Positions 7,340-16,085 of a stretch of DNA of 35,505 nt are shown piece by piece. A program made the translations under genes and the position numbers. The DNA lies in assembly GCA_035506535.1 (NCBI GenBank), contig DATJPE010000033.1:1-35505 (forward strand), read 5' to 3'. Within the stretch, counting starts at the first letter, position 1. The number at the start of each line of letters is the position of its first letter. The stretch comes from Actinomycetes bacterium. GTDB taxonomy: Bacteria; Actinomycetota; Actinomycetes; DATJPE01. Under the pieces are notes generated by a model. The model saw nothing but the letters and a program-made list of their open reading frames with translations, was not told the origin of the DNA and did no database searches.

Positions 7340-8155
7340 CTAGCCCGTGGGCTGGTCCGCCCCGCGCCCGGCCCCGGCCAGGCGGGCGCTCCAGAGGTCC
7401 TCGACCGGCCAGCTCGACGCCCAGGAGGCGGAGGCGATCTCGTAGTAGTCCGGGTCGACAGCGTCCGTACCGGCGTACAGCTCGTGCAGCGCCTCGACGA
7501 CGAACCCGTGCGAGCGCAGCACCGCGATCCAGTCCCCGTGCGAGGGATGGAACTCCACGCCGCCGCCGGGCCAGCGCACCCGGCGCAGGTCCCGCTGGGG
7601 GCGCAGCAGCCGCTCCCCCGCCACCCCGGACTCCTCGGGCACGCACAGGCTGGCGAGCACGCTGTTGGTCAGGAACACGAGGCGGCCACCCGGCCGCAGG
7701 AGGCGCGCTGCCTCACCGACCCAGCGCGACGGCTCGCACCACACGCTGGCGCCGTACTCGCTCACGACGAGGTCGAAGCTGGCGTCCGGAAGCGGTACGT
7801 CGGCCGCGTCGGCCGCCACCAGCGGGAAACTCATCCCATGCTCGCGCTGGCAGCGAGCCGCGGTCACCAGCTGCGCCGGTGTGACGTCCACGCCGACCGG
7901 CCGGGCACCCAGCCGCTGCAGCCAGGCGGAGAAGTACGCCGTCCCGCAGCCGAGCTCCACGACGTCGAGCCCGGCCACCTCGCCCAGGGCGCCGATCTGC
8001 CACTCGGGGACGGCGAACAGGCCCCACACCACCTCCTCGCGAGCCCAGGCGACCCGGGCGTGCTCGTCGGTGTGCTGGGCGTTGACCAGCGTCCACAGCT
8101 CGCGGTTGACCGCCGCGTCATCGAGGTGTGCCGCGTCGGGGCTGCTCCGCTCCAT
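7340..8155 (-). CDS. SAM-dependent class I methyltransferase
   Basis: The 271-residue protein has motif I VVELGCGTAYFSAWL, an acidic strand end GVDVTPAQL, ADVPLPDASFDLVVSEYGA and ARLLRPGGRLVFLTNS. This is the full order of a class I methyltransferase of the UbiE/Methyltransf_11 type. ATG 8155 is the first good start. A GTG four codons upstream is possible, and neither has a clear ribosome-binding site. It is transcribed with the membrane protein 22 nt downstream. Substrate is unknown. The 129-bp gap to the divergent DUF1269 gene holds the latter's promoter. Confidence 0.85.
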   Translation of the reverse strand: MERSSPDAAHLDDAAVNRELWTLVNAQHTDEHARVAWAREEVVWGLFAVPEWQIGALGEVAGLDVVELGCGTAYFSAWLQRLGARPVGVDVTPAQLVTAARCQREHGMSFPLVAADAADVPLPDASFDLVVSEYGASVWCEPSRWVGEAARLLRPGGRLVFLTNSVLASLCVPEESGVAGERLLRPQRDLRRVRWPGGGVEFHPSHGDWIAVLRSHGFVVEALHELYAGTDAVDPDYYEIASASWASSWPVEDLWSARLAGAGRGADQPTG

Positions 8156-8229
8156 GGGAGAAGTCACGCACACCGCGCGGGGCTCAGCTGCACCGGGGAC
8201 CCGATGAGACAACCGGCCCCTCCTGCTCG

Positions 8230-8235
8230 TAGCGT
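8230..8235 (+). promoter_or_regulatory. -10 candidate (TAGCGT) for the DUF1269-cydDC operon
   Basis: TAGCGT fits TANNNT and lies 49 nt before the ATG at 8285, which has its own ribosome-binding site (GGGAG). It would give a leader of roughly 40 nt. No matching -35 is obvious. Confidence 0.3.
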
Positions 8236-8284
8236 CGTCGCTGACGCGGCGGGCCCGGCGCCGCCCGAAGCAGCGGGAGAACGC

Positions 8285-8773
8285 ATGGCGACGCTGACCG
8301 TGTGGCGGTTCCCGACGCCGACCGGGGCGGAGGACGCCGAGTACACCCTGGACCAGCTGCAGCGCCAGCAGCTGATCTCCGTCCACGACGCCGCGATCGT
8401 GAGCTTCCCGCTGGGGGCGACGAAGCCGACCACCAAGCAGCTGAACAGCCTGACCGGGGCAGCGGCCCTCGGTGGGGCGTTCTGGGGTCTGCTGTTCGGC
8501 CTGATCTTCTTCGTCCCGCTGCTCGGCGTGGCCATCGGCGCCGGGCTCGGAGCCCTGGCCGGATCGCTCACCGACGTGGGCATCGACGACGACTTCATCG
8601 CACTCGTCCGGACCCAGATCACGCCAGGGACGTCGGCGCTGTTCGCCTTGACCTCCGACGCGGTGGTCGACCGGGTGCGCGAGGCCTTCGCGGGCCAGGA
8701 GATGGAGCTCATCTCGACCAACCTCAGCAAGGAGCAGGAGGACCGCCTGCGCGAGGTCTTCGGATTGCAGTGA
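8285..8773 (+). CDS. DUF1269-family membrane protein
   Basis: The 162-residue protein has one long glycine-rich hydrophobic segment at about residues 58-100 (AAALGGAFWGLLFGLIFF, then GVAIGAGLGALAGSL) containing glycine-zipper repeats. Soluble parts with DVGIDDDFI and a C-terminal EQEDRLREVFG lie around it. This is the DUF1269 pattern; these proteins are often stress-linked and have no assigned biochemistry. GGGAG precedes the ATG. Its last base pairs overlap the GTG of cydD (GTGA), so it is translationally coupled to the exporter. Confidence 0.85.
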   Translation: MATLTVWRFPTPTGAEDAEYTLDQLQRQQLISVHDAAIVSFPLGATKPTTKQLNSLTGAAALGGAFWGLLFGLIFFVPLLGVAIGAGLGALAGSLTDVGIDDDFIALVRTQITPGTSALFALTSDAVVDRVREAFAGQEMELISTNLSKEQEDRLREVFGLQ

Positions 8774-10443
8774 AGCCCCTCGACCCGAGGCTGCTCGCCC
8801 ACACGAGGGCCAGCCGGCACCACCTCGTCGCCGCCAGCGCGATCACCGTCGCGACGGCCGTGCTCCTCGTGGTGCAGGCCTTCGCGGTCGCCGACGTGGT
8901 GGTCCGCGGGTTCCAGGACGGCGCGACGCTCGGCGCCGTACGCACGCCGTTGCTCGTCATCGCTGTCGTCGTGCTCCTGCGCGCGAGCCTCGCGTGGGCG
9001 GGCGAGGTGGCATCGCACCGGGCGGCCGCCTCCGTGAAGTCCCAGCTGCGTCGCGACCTGCTCGCCCACGTGGTCGGACTCGGGCCGGACTGGCTCTCCG
9101 GACGGCGCACCGGCGAGCTGGCCACGCTCGCGACGCGCGGCACCGACGCCCTCGACGGCTACTTCTCCCGCTACCTGCCGGCTCTCGCGAGCGCCGCGGT
9201 CATCCCGCCGCTGATGGTGCTGGTGATCCTCAGCCAGGACCTCTGGTCGGGGCTCATCGTCGTCCTCACCCTGCCGCTGATCCCGGTCTTCGCCGCGCTC
9301 ATCGGGCGGGCGACCGAGCGACGCGCTCAGCGGAGCTGGCGGGCGATGGCGACCCTCGCCGGCCACTTCCTCGACGTCGTCGACGGACTGCCCACCCTCC
9401 TCGTCTTCCGCCGGGCGAAGGCCCAGGTGCGCACGATCCGGGAGGTGACCGACGAGAACCGCGTGGCCACCATGGCCACGCTGCGCCTGGCCTTCCTGTC
9501 CTCGGCGGTCCTGGAGTTCATCGCCACCATCTCGGTGGCCCTCGTCGCCGTCTCGTGCGGGCTGCGCCTGGTCGACGGGCGCCTGGACCTGCGCACCGCC
9601 CTGGTCGTGATCATGCTGACCCCGGAGGCGTACTGGCCGCTGCGCCAGGCCGGCGCCCAGTTCCACGCCAGCGCCGACGGGCTCGCCGTCGCCGACCAGG
9701 TCTTCGCCGTCCTCGAACGCCCACTGCCCGTGCCGGCCTCCGCGCAGCAGGTACGTCTCGACGGGGCGACCATCTGCGTCGAGGGCTTGATCGTCTCCTA
9801 CGACCGGGCGAGGCCGGCGCTCGGCCCGCTCGACCTCACGGTAGGACCGGGTGAGTTCGTCGGGGTGGCCGGCCCCAGCGGCTGCGGCAAGTCGACCCTG
9901 TTCTCGGTGCTGCTCGGCTTCGTGCCCCCGACGGCGGGACGGGTCCTGGTCGTGCCCGCGCACGGTGCGGGCGTCGACCTGACCGACGTCGACCCGCGGC
10001 ACTGGCGCGCCCAGGTGTCCTGGCTGCCGCAGAGCCCCTGGTTCGCGCGAGCCTCGATCGCCGAGAACGTGCGGCTGTCCGACCCCGACGCCGGCGACGA
10101 CGCGGTCCGCGACGCGCTCGAGCGCGCGCAGGCCTGGGAGTTCGTGGCCCGTCTGCCCGAGGGGGCCGACACCGTGATCGGCGAGGGCGGGTACGGCCTC
10201 TCGGCCGGCCAGCGCCAGCGGCTGGCGCTGGCAAGGGCGTTCCTGCGCGACGCGCCCCTGGTGCTGCTCGACGAGCCCACCGGCCACCTGGACCCGGAGA
10301 GCGAGGCGCTCGTCGACGAGGCGGTCCGCACCCTGGCGCGCGGACGCACCCTGCTGGTGTCGGCGCACCGGCCGTCCCTGCTCGCCGACGCCGACCGGGT
10401 CGTCCGGCTCGATGCCCCGCTGCTGGCGGAGCCGGTGCGATGA
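8770..10443 (+). CDS. cydD: CydD, subunit of the thiol-exporting ABC transporter needed for cytochrome bd assembly
   Basis: The 557-residue protein begins [17 protein letters not shown], has six TM helices in the first 300 residues and a C-terminal ATPase with Walker [10 protein letters not shown], signature LSAGQRQR, Walker [13 protein letters not shown] and switch SAHR. In the well-studied E. coli pair, CydDC exports cysteine and glutathione and is required for cytochrome bd. The GTG start at 8770 overlaps the DUF1269 stop, and the gene's own TGA overlaps the ATG of cydC. No cydA or cydB lies within the window, which is unusual because actinobacteria often have cydABDC together. Confidence 0.9.
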   Translation: MKPLDPRLLAHTRASRHHLVAASAITVATAVLLVVQAFAVADVVVRGFQDGATLGAVRTPLLVIAVVVLLRASLAWAGEVASHRAAASVKSQLRRDLLAHVVGLGPDWLSGRRTGELATLATRGTDALDGYFSRYLPALASAAVIPPLMVLVILSQDLWSGLIVVLTLPLIPVFAALIGRATERRAQRSWRAMATLAGHFLDVVDGLPTLLVFRRAKAQVRTIREVTDENRVATMATLRLAFLSSAVLEFIATISVALVAVSCGLRLVDGRLDLRTALVVIMLTPEAYWPLRQAGAQFHASADGLAVADQVFAVLERPLPVPASAQQVRLDGATICVEGLIVSYDRARPALGPLDLTVGPGEFVGVAGPSGCGKSTLFSVLLGFVPPTAGRVLVVPAHGAGVDLTDVDPRHWRAQVSWLPQSPWFARASIAENVRLSDPDAGDDAVRDALERAQAWEFVARLPEGADTVIGEGGYGLSAGQRQRLALARAFLRDAPLVLLDEPTGHLDPESEALVDEAVRTLARGRTLLVSAHRPSLLADADRVVRLDAPLLAEPVR

Positions 10444-12125
10444 GGCACGACGCGGCCGACGTCGCGCGGCTGGCCGCCGCCGGGCGGCCCGCGCGGACCC
10501 GCCTCGGGCTGGGCGCGCTCGCGGGCGCGGGCGCGCTCCTCGCCGGGATCGGCCTGACCGCCACGGCGGCCTGGCTCATCGCGCGCGCCTCCCAGCGGCC
10601 CCAGATGGTCGAGCTCAGCCTGGCCGTCGTCGCCGTCCGCTTCTTCGGGGTGACCCGTCCGGTGCTGCGCTACGTGGAGCGGCTGGTCTCGCACGACGCC
10701 GCCTTCCGCGTGCTGGCCGACGTGCGGTCGCGGGTCTACTCGCGCCTGGTGCTGCGACCGCCCGCCCGGCTCGGCACGCGCCGGCGCGGGGAGCTGCTCT
10801 CGGGAGTGGCCTCGGACGTGGACGCCGTCGAGGACCTGCACCTCGGCGTGCTCGAGCCCGCGGCGGTGGCCGGCGTCGTCTCGGCCGGCGTCGTCGTCTT
10901 CATGACCTGGCTGCTGCCCTCGGCGGGCTTGGCGCTGCTCGCCGCCCTCCTCGTCGCCGGCGTCGCGGCGCCCTGGGCCGCGGCTCGGGCCGCCCGGCAC
11001 GCCAGCGCGGTCGTCGCGCCCAGACGCGCCGAGCTCAGCGCGACGGTCGTGGACCTGCTGCGCGGCGCCCCTGACCTGGTCGCGCTGGGTGCGGCCGAGC
11101 GGTGGCTCGCCGAGGCGGACGCCCTCGACGAGCAGCTCACCACGGCGAGTCGGCGCAGCGCGTGGGCGACCGGACTCGGCACGGGGCTCGCCGCCCTCGC
11201 CGCCGGCGGGGCGGTGCTGGCCAGCGCGGTGCTCGGGGTGTCCGCCGTGTCGGGCGGCCAGCTGGCCGGGCTCGCGCTCGCCGTCGTGGTCCTGGTGCCG
11301 CTGGCCGCGTTCGAGTCCCTCGTCCCCCTGCCTCGGGCGGCCGTCATGTACGACGGCATCCGCCAGGCCGCCCGCCGGCTGTTCGCGGTCGTCGACGACC
11401 CCGCCGCCTACCCCGAGCCCGAGTCCCCGCGACCGCTTCCGGACGGCCCGTACGCGCTGCGCCTCACCGACGTGCGCGCCCGCTGGAACCCGGACGGGCC
11501 GCTCGTGCTCGACGGCGTCGACCTCGACCTCCCGCCCGGCCGCCGGGTCGCCATCACCGGCGCGTCGGGGTCCGGCAAGTCGACCATCGCCGCGCTGCTG
11601 CTGCGCTTCCTGCCGGCCGAGTCGGGGTCGGTCGCCATCAACGACCTCGACGTGGCCGAGCTGACCCCCGAGGACGTCCGCGGGGTGATCGGGCTGGTCG
11701 ACGACGACCCGCACCTGTTCGACACCACGCTGCGCGGCAACCTGGCGCTGGCCCGCCCCGAGGCGAGCGACGACCAGCTGGTCGCCGCGCTTCGTTCCGC
11801 CCGGCTCGGCCCGTGGTACGACGCCCTCCCCGAAGGCCTCGACACCTGGCTCGGCGAGCGGGGCGGGCAGGTCTCCGGCGGGGAACGGCGACGTATCGCC
11901 TTGGCCCGGGCGCTGCTTGCCGACCAGCCGGTCCTCGTCCTCGACGAGCCCACCGAGGGCCTGGACGCACCGACCGCGGACGCGGTCATGGCCGACCTGC
12001 TGTCGGCCTCGGCCGGGCGCTCCGTCGTGCTGCTCGCCCACCGGCCCGAGGGCCTCGACCTCGTCGACGAGGTGCTCGTCCTACGTGAGGGCCGCCTGTC
12101 CCCGCGCGGCCCCGCGAGCGTGTGA
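10440..12125 (+). CDS. cydC: CydC, partner subunit of the CydDC exporter
   Basis: The 561-residue protein has the CydC signature [16 protein letters not shown] and [21 protein letters not shown] in the TM domain. The ATPase domain has Walker [10 protein letters not shown], signature VSGGERRR and Walker [12 protein letters not shown]. The Q-loop position reads [12 protein letters not shown], with Asp where most ABC proteins have Gln. As far as I recall, this variant occurs in other actinobacterial CydC proteins, so it need not mean loss of activity. ATG overlaps the cydD stop (ATGA). DUF6325 and SHOCT genes follow on the same strand. Confidence 0.9.
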   Translation: MRHDAADVARLAAAGRPARTRLGLGALAGAGALLAGIGLTATAAWLIARASQRPQMVELSLAVVAVRFFGVTRPVLRYVERLVSHDAAFRVLADVRSRVYSRLVLRPPARLGTRRRGELLSGVASDVDAVEDLHLGVLEPAAVAGVVSAGVVVFMTWLLPSAGLALLAALLVAGVAAPWAAARAARHASAVVAPRRAELSATVVDLLRGAPDLVALGAAERWLAEADALDEQLTTASRRSAWATGLGTGLAALAAGGAVLASAVLGVSAVSGGQLAGLALAVVVLVPLAAFESLVPLPRAAVMYDGIRQAARRLFAVVDDPAAYPEPESPRPLPDGPYALRLTDVRARWNPDGPLVLDGVDLDLPPGRRVAITGASGSGKSTIAALLLRFLPAESGSVAINDLDVAELTPEDVRGVIGLVDDDPHLFDTTLRGNLALARPEASDDQLVAALRSARLGPWYDALPEGLDTWLGERGGQVSGGERRRIALARALLADQPVLVLDEPTEGLDAPTADAVMADLLSASAGRSVVLLAHRPEGLDLVDEVLVLREGRLSPRGPASV

Positions 12126-12174
12126 CAGACTCGGGCCGAATCCAGCCGATCAGGTGACGCGAAGGGACACGCCC

Positions 12175-12627
12175 ATGGCTGAGGACATCGAGGAGATGGG
12201 GCCGATCGACTACCTCGTCGTCGAGTACCCCGGCAACAAGATGACGGGAGAGGCGCTGCCGCTGCTCGTCGACCTGGTCGACCGCGGCCTGGTCCGCATC
12301 ATCGACCTGGAGTTCGTCCGCAAGGACATCGACGGCACGGTCACGGCCCTCGAACTGGCCGACTTCGACGGTGACGGCACGCTGGACCTGGCGGTGTTCG
12401 AGGGCGTCTCCTCGCACCTGCTCGACGAGACCGACTTCGCAGAGATAGCGAACGCCCTCGAGCCGAACTCCTCGGCAGCCGTGCTCATCTACGAGAACGT
12501 CTGGGCCGGCCCGTTCGCGGCCGCGGTACGTCGCGCCGGGGGTCAGCTCGTCGCGAGCGGCCGGATCCCCGTCCAGGCCCTCATCGCCGCCCTCGACGCC
12601 GCCGAGGCGACCGAAGCCACCAGCTGA
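12175..12627 (+). CDS. DUF6325-family small protein
   Basis: The 150-residue protein starts with an acidic MAEDIEEMGPIDYLVVEYPG and contains GEALPLLVDLVDRGLVRIIDL and a calcium-loop-like DFDGDGTLDLA. It ends with an Ala-rich helix, IPVQALIAALDAAEATE. It matches the DUF6325 family, which in actinobacteria commonly sits next to a SHOCT-domain gene, as it does here. No transmembrane segment or catalytic motif is evident. A GAAGGGA ribosome-binding site precedes the ATG. It lies 49 bp after cydC and is probably part of the same transcript. Confidence 0.75.
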   Translation: MAEDIEEMGPIDYLVVEYPGNKMTGEALPLLVDLVDRGLVRIIDLEFVRKDIDGTVTALELADFDGDGTLDLAVFEGVSSHLLDETDFAEIANALEPNSSAAVLIYENVWAGPFAAAVRRAGGQLVASGRIPVQALIAALDAAEATEATS

Positions 12628-12656
12628 GCGAACCACACCACGAAGGAGCACGACCC

Positions 12657-12968
12657 ATGCCAGGACTCATCCGAGGCGTCGCACGTACCGCGGTCGTCGC
12701 GGGCACCGCGACCGCCGTCTCCAACCGGGTCTCCCGCCGCCAGGCCGGCCGCTGGGCCGAGCAGGAGCAGGAGCAGCAGGCGCAGCAGCAGTACGCGCCG
12801 CCGCCGCAGGAGTACGCCCCACCGCCCCAGCAGTACGCGCCCGCGCCCGAGGCGCCGCCGATGGAGGACAAGCTGGCGCAGCTGAAGCAGCTGGGCGAGC
12901 TCAAGGACGCCGGCGTGCTGACGGAGGCGGAGTTCGAGGTCCAGAAGAACAAGATCCTCAACGGCTGA
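12657..12968 (+). CDS. SHOCT-domain protein
   Basis: The 103-residue protein has a short hydrophobic N-terminus (IRGVARTAVVAGTATAVSN) and a Gln/Glu coiled stretch (residues 37-50). A repeat of the type QYAPPPQEYAPPPQQYAP (residues 46-63) follows, and the C-terminal SHOCT helix pair reads DKLAQLKQLGELKDAGVL then EAEFEVQKNKIL. SHOCT domains act as small oligomerisation or membrane-anchoring modules. AAGGAG precedes the ATG. It pairs with the DUF6325 gene 29 bp upstream and ends at a strong hairpin. Confidence 0.85.
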   Translation: MPGLIRGVARTAVVAGTATAVSNRVSRRQAGRWAEQEQEQQAQQQYAPPPQEYAPPPQQYAPAPEAPPMEDKLAQLKQLGELKDAGVLTEAEFEVQKNKILNG

Positions 12969-12981
12969 CCGCTCGAGTGGT

Positions 12982-13017
12982 GAAGGCCCGCGTGCCTAGT
13001 GGTGCACGTGGGCCTTC
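12982..13017. terminator. Bidirectional hairpin between convergent genes
   Basis: A 14-bp stem pairs 12982-12995 (GAAGGCCCGCGTGC) with 13004-13017 (GCACGTGGGCCTTC), with one G-T wobble and an 8-nt loop. The loop begins with the stop codon of the minus-strand gene. There is no T-tract, but position and strength fit a shared terminator. Confidence 0.65.
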
Positions 13018-13538
13018 AACACGATCATGATGATGCCGAAGGCGCCGGCGACGGCTGCGGAGAGCAGCCGTCGGCCCAGCCTCAGGTGCGCGTCGCCGCC
13101 CACCCGCCAGCCGGTCCAGCACAGCACCACGGTGCTCGCGACCAGCGCGGTCAAGACAGCCGTGTCCAGTCCCGCGCCGGCCAGCGAGACGACGACAAGC
13201 ACCCCGAGCGAGACGAACGAGGCGGAGACCAGCTCCCAGCCCCGGGCGAGCTCGCCGGCGACGTCGGCGCGGGTGAGGTCGCGGTGGATCACGATGCGCA
13301 GGGCCATGATCCGGGCGTAGCGCTCCGCGGCCCAGTAGATGAGCAGCGTCACGATGACGGAGGCGACCAGCCTCGCCACGGTCTCCCGGGGGGCGACCGC
13401 GAGGACGGCGGATCCGACGATCGTGCCGTAGATGGCGCTGGCCGCCCGCCGCTCGCGCTCGAGGTCCACCTCGTCGGTCGCGGGCGCGTCACCGGAATGG
13501 GTGTCGCCGGCGTCGGGGCCGAGCGCGCGATCGGTCAC
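12996..13538 (-). CDS. Predicted integral membrane protein, unknown function
   Basis: The 180-residue protein has an acidic N-terminus and about four TM helices (around residues 33-70, then two helices around 105-145 and one at 157-176). It ends in KAHVHH, a His-rich tail. I do not recognise a named family. GTG 13538 is chosen because GGGAGG lies eight bases upstream; the open frame extends 45 codons further but with unusual Arg/Pro-rich composition. It is divergent from bioY across 179 bp and converges on the SHOCT gene. Confidence 0.7.
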   Translation of the reverse strand: MTDRALGPDAGDTHSGDAPATDEVDLERERRAASAIYGTIVGSAVLAVAPRETVARLVASVIVTLLIYWAAERYARIMALRIVIHRDLTRADVAGELARGWELVSASFVSLGVLVVVSLAGAGLDTAVLTALVASTVVLCWTGWRVGGDAHLRLGRRLLSAAVAGAFGIIMIVLKAHVHH

Positions 13539-13599
13539 CGGGCGATCCTCCCAGGTGGGCAGGCAGGTCGGCGGACGGAGCCGGCGAAGAGCCGCTGCA

Positions 13600-13612
13600 G
13601 TGGGGACCCCAC
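13600..13612. promoter_or_regulatory. 13-bp perfect dyad in the bioY upstream region
   Basis: GTGGGGACCCCAC is a perfect inverted repeat with a single central base. It lies between the divergent starts at 13538 and 13718. It may be an operator, but G/C-only dyads arise by chance in such DNA and no cognate regulator is adjacent. Confidence 0.2.
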
Positions 13613-13717
13613 AACGATCCCGCCCGCGGCCTGTTGACCGGCTTGGCCCGCACGAGGCTGCCGCGTGCAGCATGATCGGAGCCTGACCCGCCCGCCGACC
13701 CCGACCGAGGAGCCAGC

Positions 13718-14314
13718 GTGAGCAGCGCCGTAGCCCTTCCCCGCCGCACGTCCTACCTGACCGACCGGTGGTCCTCCTCCGCGGCGGGGACCGTCGCCCT
13801 CGTCGTCGGCTTCGCCGCGCTGACCGCCCTGTGCGCGCAGATCTCCTTCCGCCCCTCGGGCTGGGTGGTCCCGATCACCGGCCAGACCTTCGCGGTGCTG
13901 CTCACCGGGGCCGCGCTCGGCTCCCTGCGCGGGATCGCGAGCATGACCCTGTACGCCCTCGCGGGCATCGTCGGGCTCCCCGTGTTCGCCCACGGCGCCC
14001 ACGGCTGGTCACAGCTCGCGGGCGCGACCGGCGGCTACATCGTCGGCTTCATCGTCGCCGCCGGCGTCGTCGGCTGGGCCGCGGAGCGTGGCTGGGACCG
14101 CACCCCGCTGAAGGCGTGGCCGCTGTTCCTGCTCGGGGAGGTCATCATCTTCGGGATCGGCGTCCCGTGGCTGAAGTTCGACCTCAACACGACCTGGGCC
14201 TGGGCGATTCACTGGGGCTTCGCGGTGTTCATCCCGGGCGAGATCGTCAAGGCGTTCCTGGCGGGGGTCACCCTCCCCGCGGCGTGGCGCCTGCGTCGGC
14301 GCCTGGAGGGCTGA
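13718..14314 (+). CDS. bioY: Biotin transporter BioY (ECF S-component)
   Basis: The 198-residue membrane protein has six predicted helices and the BioY marks: PSGWVVPITGQTFAVLLTGA, LGSLRGIASMTLYALAGIVGLPVFA, GATGGYIVGFI and a final PGEIVKAFLA. BioY binds biotin in the membrane and usually works with ATPase and T components (BioMN or shared EcfAAT). None is encoded here, so it must act alone or with a distant module. GTG start with GAGGA about eight bases upstream. Its 3' end overlaps the convergent phosphatase gene by 47 bp. Confidence 0.9.
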   Translation: MSSAVALPRRTSYLTDRWSSSAAGTVALVVGFAALTALCAQISFRPSGWVVPITGQTFAVLLTGAALGSLRGIASMTLYALAGIVGLPVFAHGAHGWSQLAGATGGYIVGFIVAAGVVGWAAERGWDRTPLKAWPLFLLGEVIIFGIGVPWLKFDLNTTWAWAIHWGFAVFIPGEIVKAFLAGVTLPAAWRLRRRLEG

Positions 14315-14894
14315 GCCCGGCCGAGCGGTTCCACTCCAGGACCGCCGGCGTGCCGTGCTCGTAGCCCAGCCGCGACAACGCGGCGGTGCCCAAGGCCAGC
14401 CGGGCGGCGAAGCCGGGCGGCTGGCCCACCCACCGGGCAGCGAGGACGCGCAGGAAGTGGCCGTGGGAGAACAGCAGGACGTCCCCGCGTGCCTCGAGCG
14501 CCCGCGCCAGCACGCGGTCGGCGCGCGCCGCCACCTGGGCGAGGGACTCACCGGGCGTGGCCCCGGGCACGACGCCGTCGGAGAAGATCGTCCAGTCGTG
14601 CCCGACCTGCGCGCGGATCTGCTCGCTGGTCAGCCCCTCGTAACCGCCGTAGTCCCACTCGACGGCGTCGGGCTCGAGGCGCGGGTCGGCGTACCCGGCC
14701 AGCCCGGCGGTCTCTCGCGCACGCTGCAGGGGACTGCTCAGGACGAGTGCGAAGGCACGTCCGGCGAGGAGCGCGCCGGCCGCCGCCGCCTGCTCCCGAC
14801 CGCGCTCGGTGAGCGGCACGTCGGTCCGGCCGGTGTGGCGGCCCGCCCGGCTCCACGCGGTCTCGCCGTGGCGGAGGAGCACCAGCTCGCGCAT
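14268..14894 (-). CDS. Histidine phosphatase (phosphoglycerate-mutase-like) family protein
   Basis: The 208-residue protein has the catalytic LLRHGET motif (R8, H9), the family TDVPLTERGREQA, SSPLQRARETA and the second catalytic His in LLFSHGHFLRVLAA. The EWDYGGYEGLTSEQI segment carries the proton-donor glutamate region. Substrates of such small cytosolic enzymes vary (sugar phosphates, nucleotides, cobalamin precursors) and cannot be fixed here. The 3' end overlaps bioY tail-to-tail, so antisense interference is possible. The 79-bp gap to the divergent WhiB gene contains a 12-bp C5GCG5 palindrome. Confidence 0.85.
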   Translation of the reverse strand: MRELVLLRHGETAWSRAGRHTGRTDVPLTERGREQAAAAGALLAGRAFALVLSSPLQRARETAGLAGYADPRLEPDAVEWDYGGYEGLTSEQIRAQVGHDWTIFSDGVVPGATPGESLAQVAARADRVLARALEARGDVLLFSHGHFLRVLAARWVGQPPGFAARLALGTAALSRLGYEHGTPAVLEWNRSAGLSPPGADAGATPRGG

Positions 14895-14973
14895 GCGCCT
14901 CAGCGAACCAGATCGCCGCTCGTGTTTGGACCGCCCCCCGCGGGGGAACCGAGCAGGCGAGGAGGGTGGTCGA

Positions 14974-15279
14974 GTGAGCGGAGTACCCCAGATCGCGGCC
15001 GCACCGCTGCGCCCGGTGCAGGAGGAGTGGGAGTGGCAGGACCGGGCGGCCTGCGCGGCCGGGCCGGGCGAGGTGTTCTTCCCCCCGGACCTCGCGTCCG
15101 GACCTCGGGCCTACGCCCGTGAGAGCGTCCACGAGCGCCGGGCGAGGGAGGCTCGCGCCAAGCTCGTGTGCGCCCGGTGCCCCGTGGTCGAGCCCTGCCG
15201 AGCGCACGCCCTCGCGGTGCCGGAGCTCGAGGGGGTGTGGGGCGGCCTGACGCCCGAGGAGCGCGCGGCGATCCGCTGA
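14974..15279 (+). CDS. WhiB-family Fe-S transcriptional regulator
   Basis: The 101-residue protein has the four cluster-binding cysteines C27, C66, C69 and C75 (Cx38CxxCx5C), with FFPP after the first. The family turn motif GVWGGLTPEERAAI is at the C-terminus. WhiB proteins bind a [4Fe-4S] cluster and partner with the primary sigma factor. The gap between the first and second cysteines is at the long end. The basic C-terminal tail seen in DNA-binding members such as WhiB7 is absent, since the protein ends right after the turn. GTG start with GAGGAGG upstream. Which WhiB class it is remains open. Confidence 0.9.
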   Translation: MSGVPQIAAAPLRPVQEEWEWQDRAACAAGPGEVFFPPDLASGPRAYARESVHERRAREARAKLVCARCPVVEPCRAHALAVPELEGVWGGLTPEERAAIR

Positions 15280-15287
15280 TCGCGCGC
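15263..15287 (+). terminator. Hairpin spanning the WhiB stop codon
   Basis: GCGC at 15263-15266 and GCGAT at 15268-15272 pair with ATCGC at 15279-15283 and GCGC at 15284-15287, with one bulged G and a 6-nt loop. The TGA straddles loop and stem. There is no T-tract, so termination is inferred from position only. Confidence 0.3.
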
Positions 15288-15340
15288 AGGTCGGGGCCAC
15301 ACTGAAGGCCGACGACCCGCGCGGCCTCAGGGGGCAAGGC

Positions 15341-16069
15341 ATGGAGGAGGGCACCACCGGCCACCCGACCTCGCCTCATGCCCCAGGGCGCACCGGGCAT
15401 CCCGGTGAGTCACGCCTGCCCGCCGCGGTCGCGATCCTCGTCGCGATCGGGCTGTACGCGGCGCTGCCGAACAAGCTCGTCCTGGGCCCCCGCTACCTCG
15501 TCCCCGCCCTCGAGCTCGCCCTCCTCGTGCCGCTGCTGTTGGCGAACCCGGGCCGGATGAACCGGGAGGACCAGTGGCTGCGCCGGACCTCGATCACGCT
15601 GGTCCTCGTCATCGCGGCCACGAACACCGCCGCCCTGCTGCTCCTGCTGCACGAACTGGTCACGGCGCCGCGCTCGGGGCACGGGAACGACCTCATCATC
15701 GGCGCCGGCCAGGTGTGGGCCACCAACATCGTCATGTACGGGCTGGTGTTCTGGGAGCTCGACCGCGGCGGTCCGGTGGTCCGGACCCAGCACCTGCGCG
15801 AGACCCTCCCGGCGGCGGACTTCCGCTTCCCCCAGGACGAGGACGAGGACGCGGTCCGCGAGGTGGCGCGACGGTCCGCGGCGACCTCAGGGTGGGTCGC
15901 GACGTTCTACGACTACCTCTACGTGTCCGTGACCAACTCGACCGCGTTCAGCCCCACCGACACGATGCCGTTGTCCGGCCGCGCGAAGCTGCTCATGTCC
16001 GCGCAGGGCATCTCGGCGTTGGTGACCATGGTCCTGGTGATCGCGCGCGGCGTGAACCTGCTGAGCTGA
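15341..16069 (+). CDS. DUF1345-like integral membrane protein
   Basis: The 242-residue protein has about five to six TM helices. The C-terminal third reads YDYLYVSVTNSTAFSPTD, then PLSGRAKLLMSAQGISALVT and a last helix. This TNSTAFSPTDTMPLS segment is characteristic of the DUF1345 membrane family, whose function is unknown. The N-terminal 30 residues are polar. GGGGGCAAGGC precedes the ATG. It is 16 bp before the enoyl-CoA hydratase and on the same strand, so the two are likely co-transcribed, although no functional link is obvious. Confidence 0.7.
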   Translation: MEEGTTGHPTSPHAPGRTGHPGESRLPAAVAILVAIGLYAALPNKLVLGPRYLVPALELALLVPLLLANPGRMNREDQWLRRTSITLVLVIAATNTAALLLLLHELVTAPRSGHGNDLIIGAGQVWATNIVMYGLVFWELDRGGPVVRTQHLRETLPAADFRFPQDEDEDAVREVARRSAATSGWVATFYDYLYVSVTNSTAFSPTDTMPLSGRAKLLMSAQGISALVTMVLVIARGVNLLS

Positions 16070-16085
16070 GTCAGGAGGAGCGAAC

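Noticed and set aside
14935-14946. CCCCCGCGGGGG palindrome ahead of the WhiB gene as an operator
   Set aside because: Low-complexity G/C palindromes of this size are expected by chance here and no matching regulator or promoter geometry is evident.
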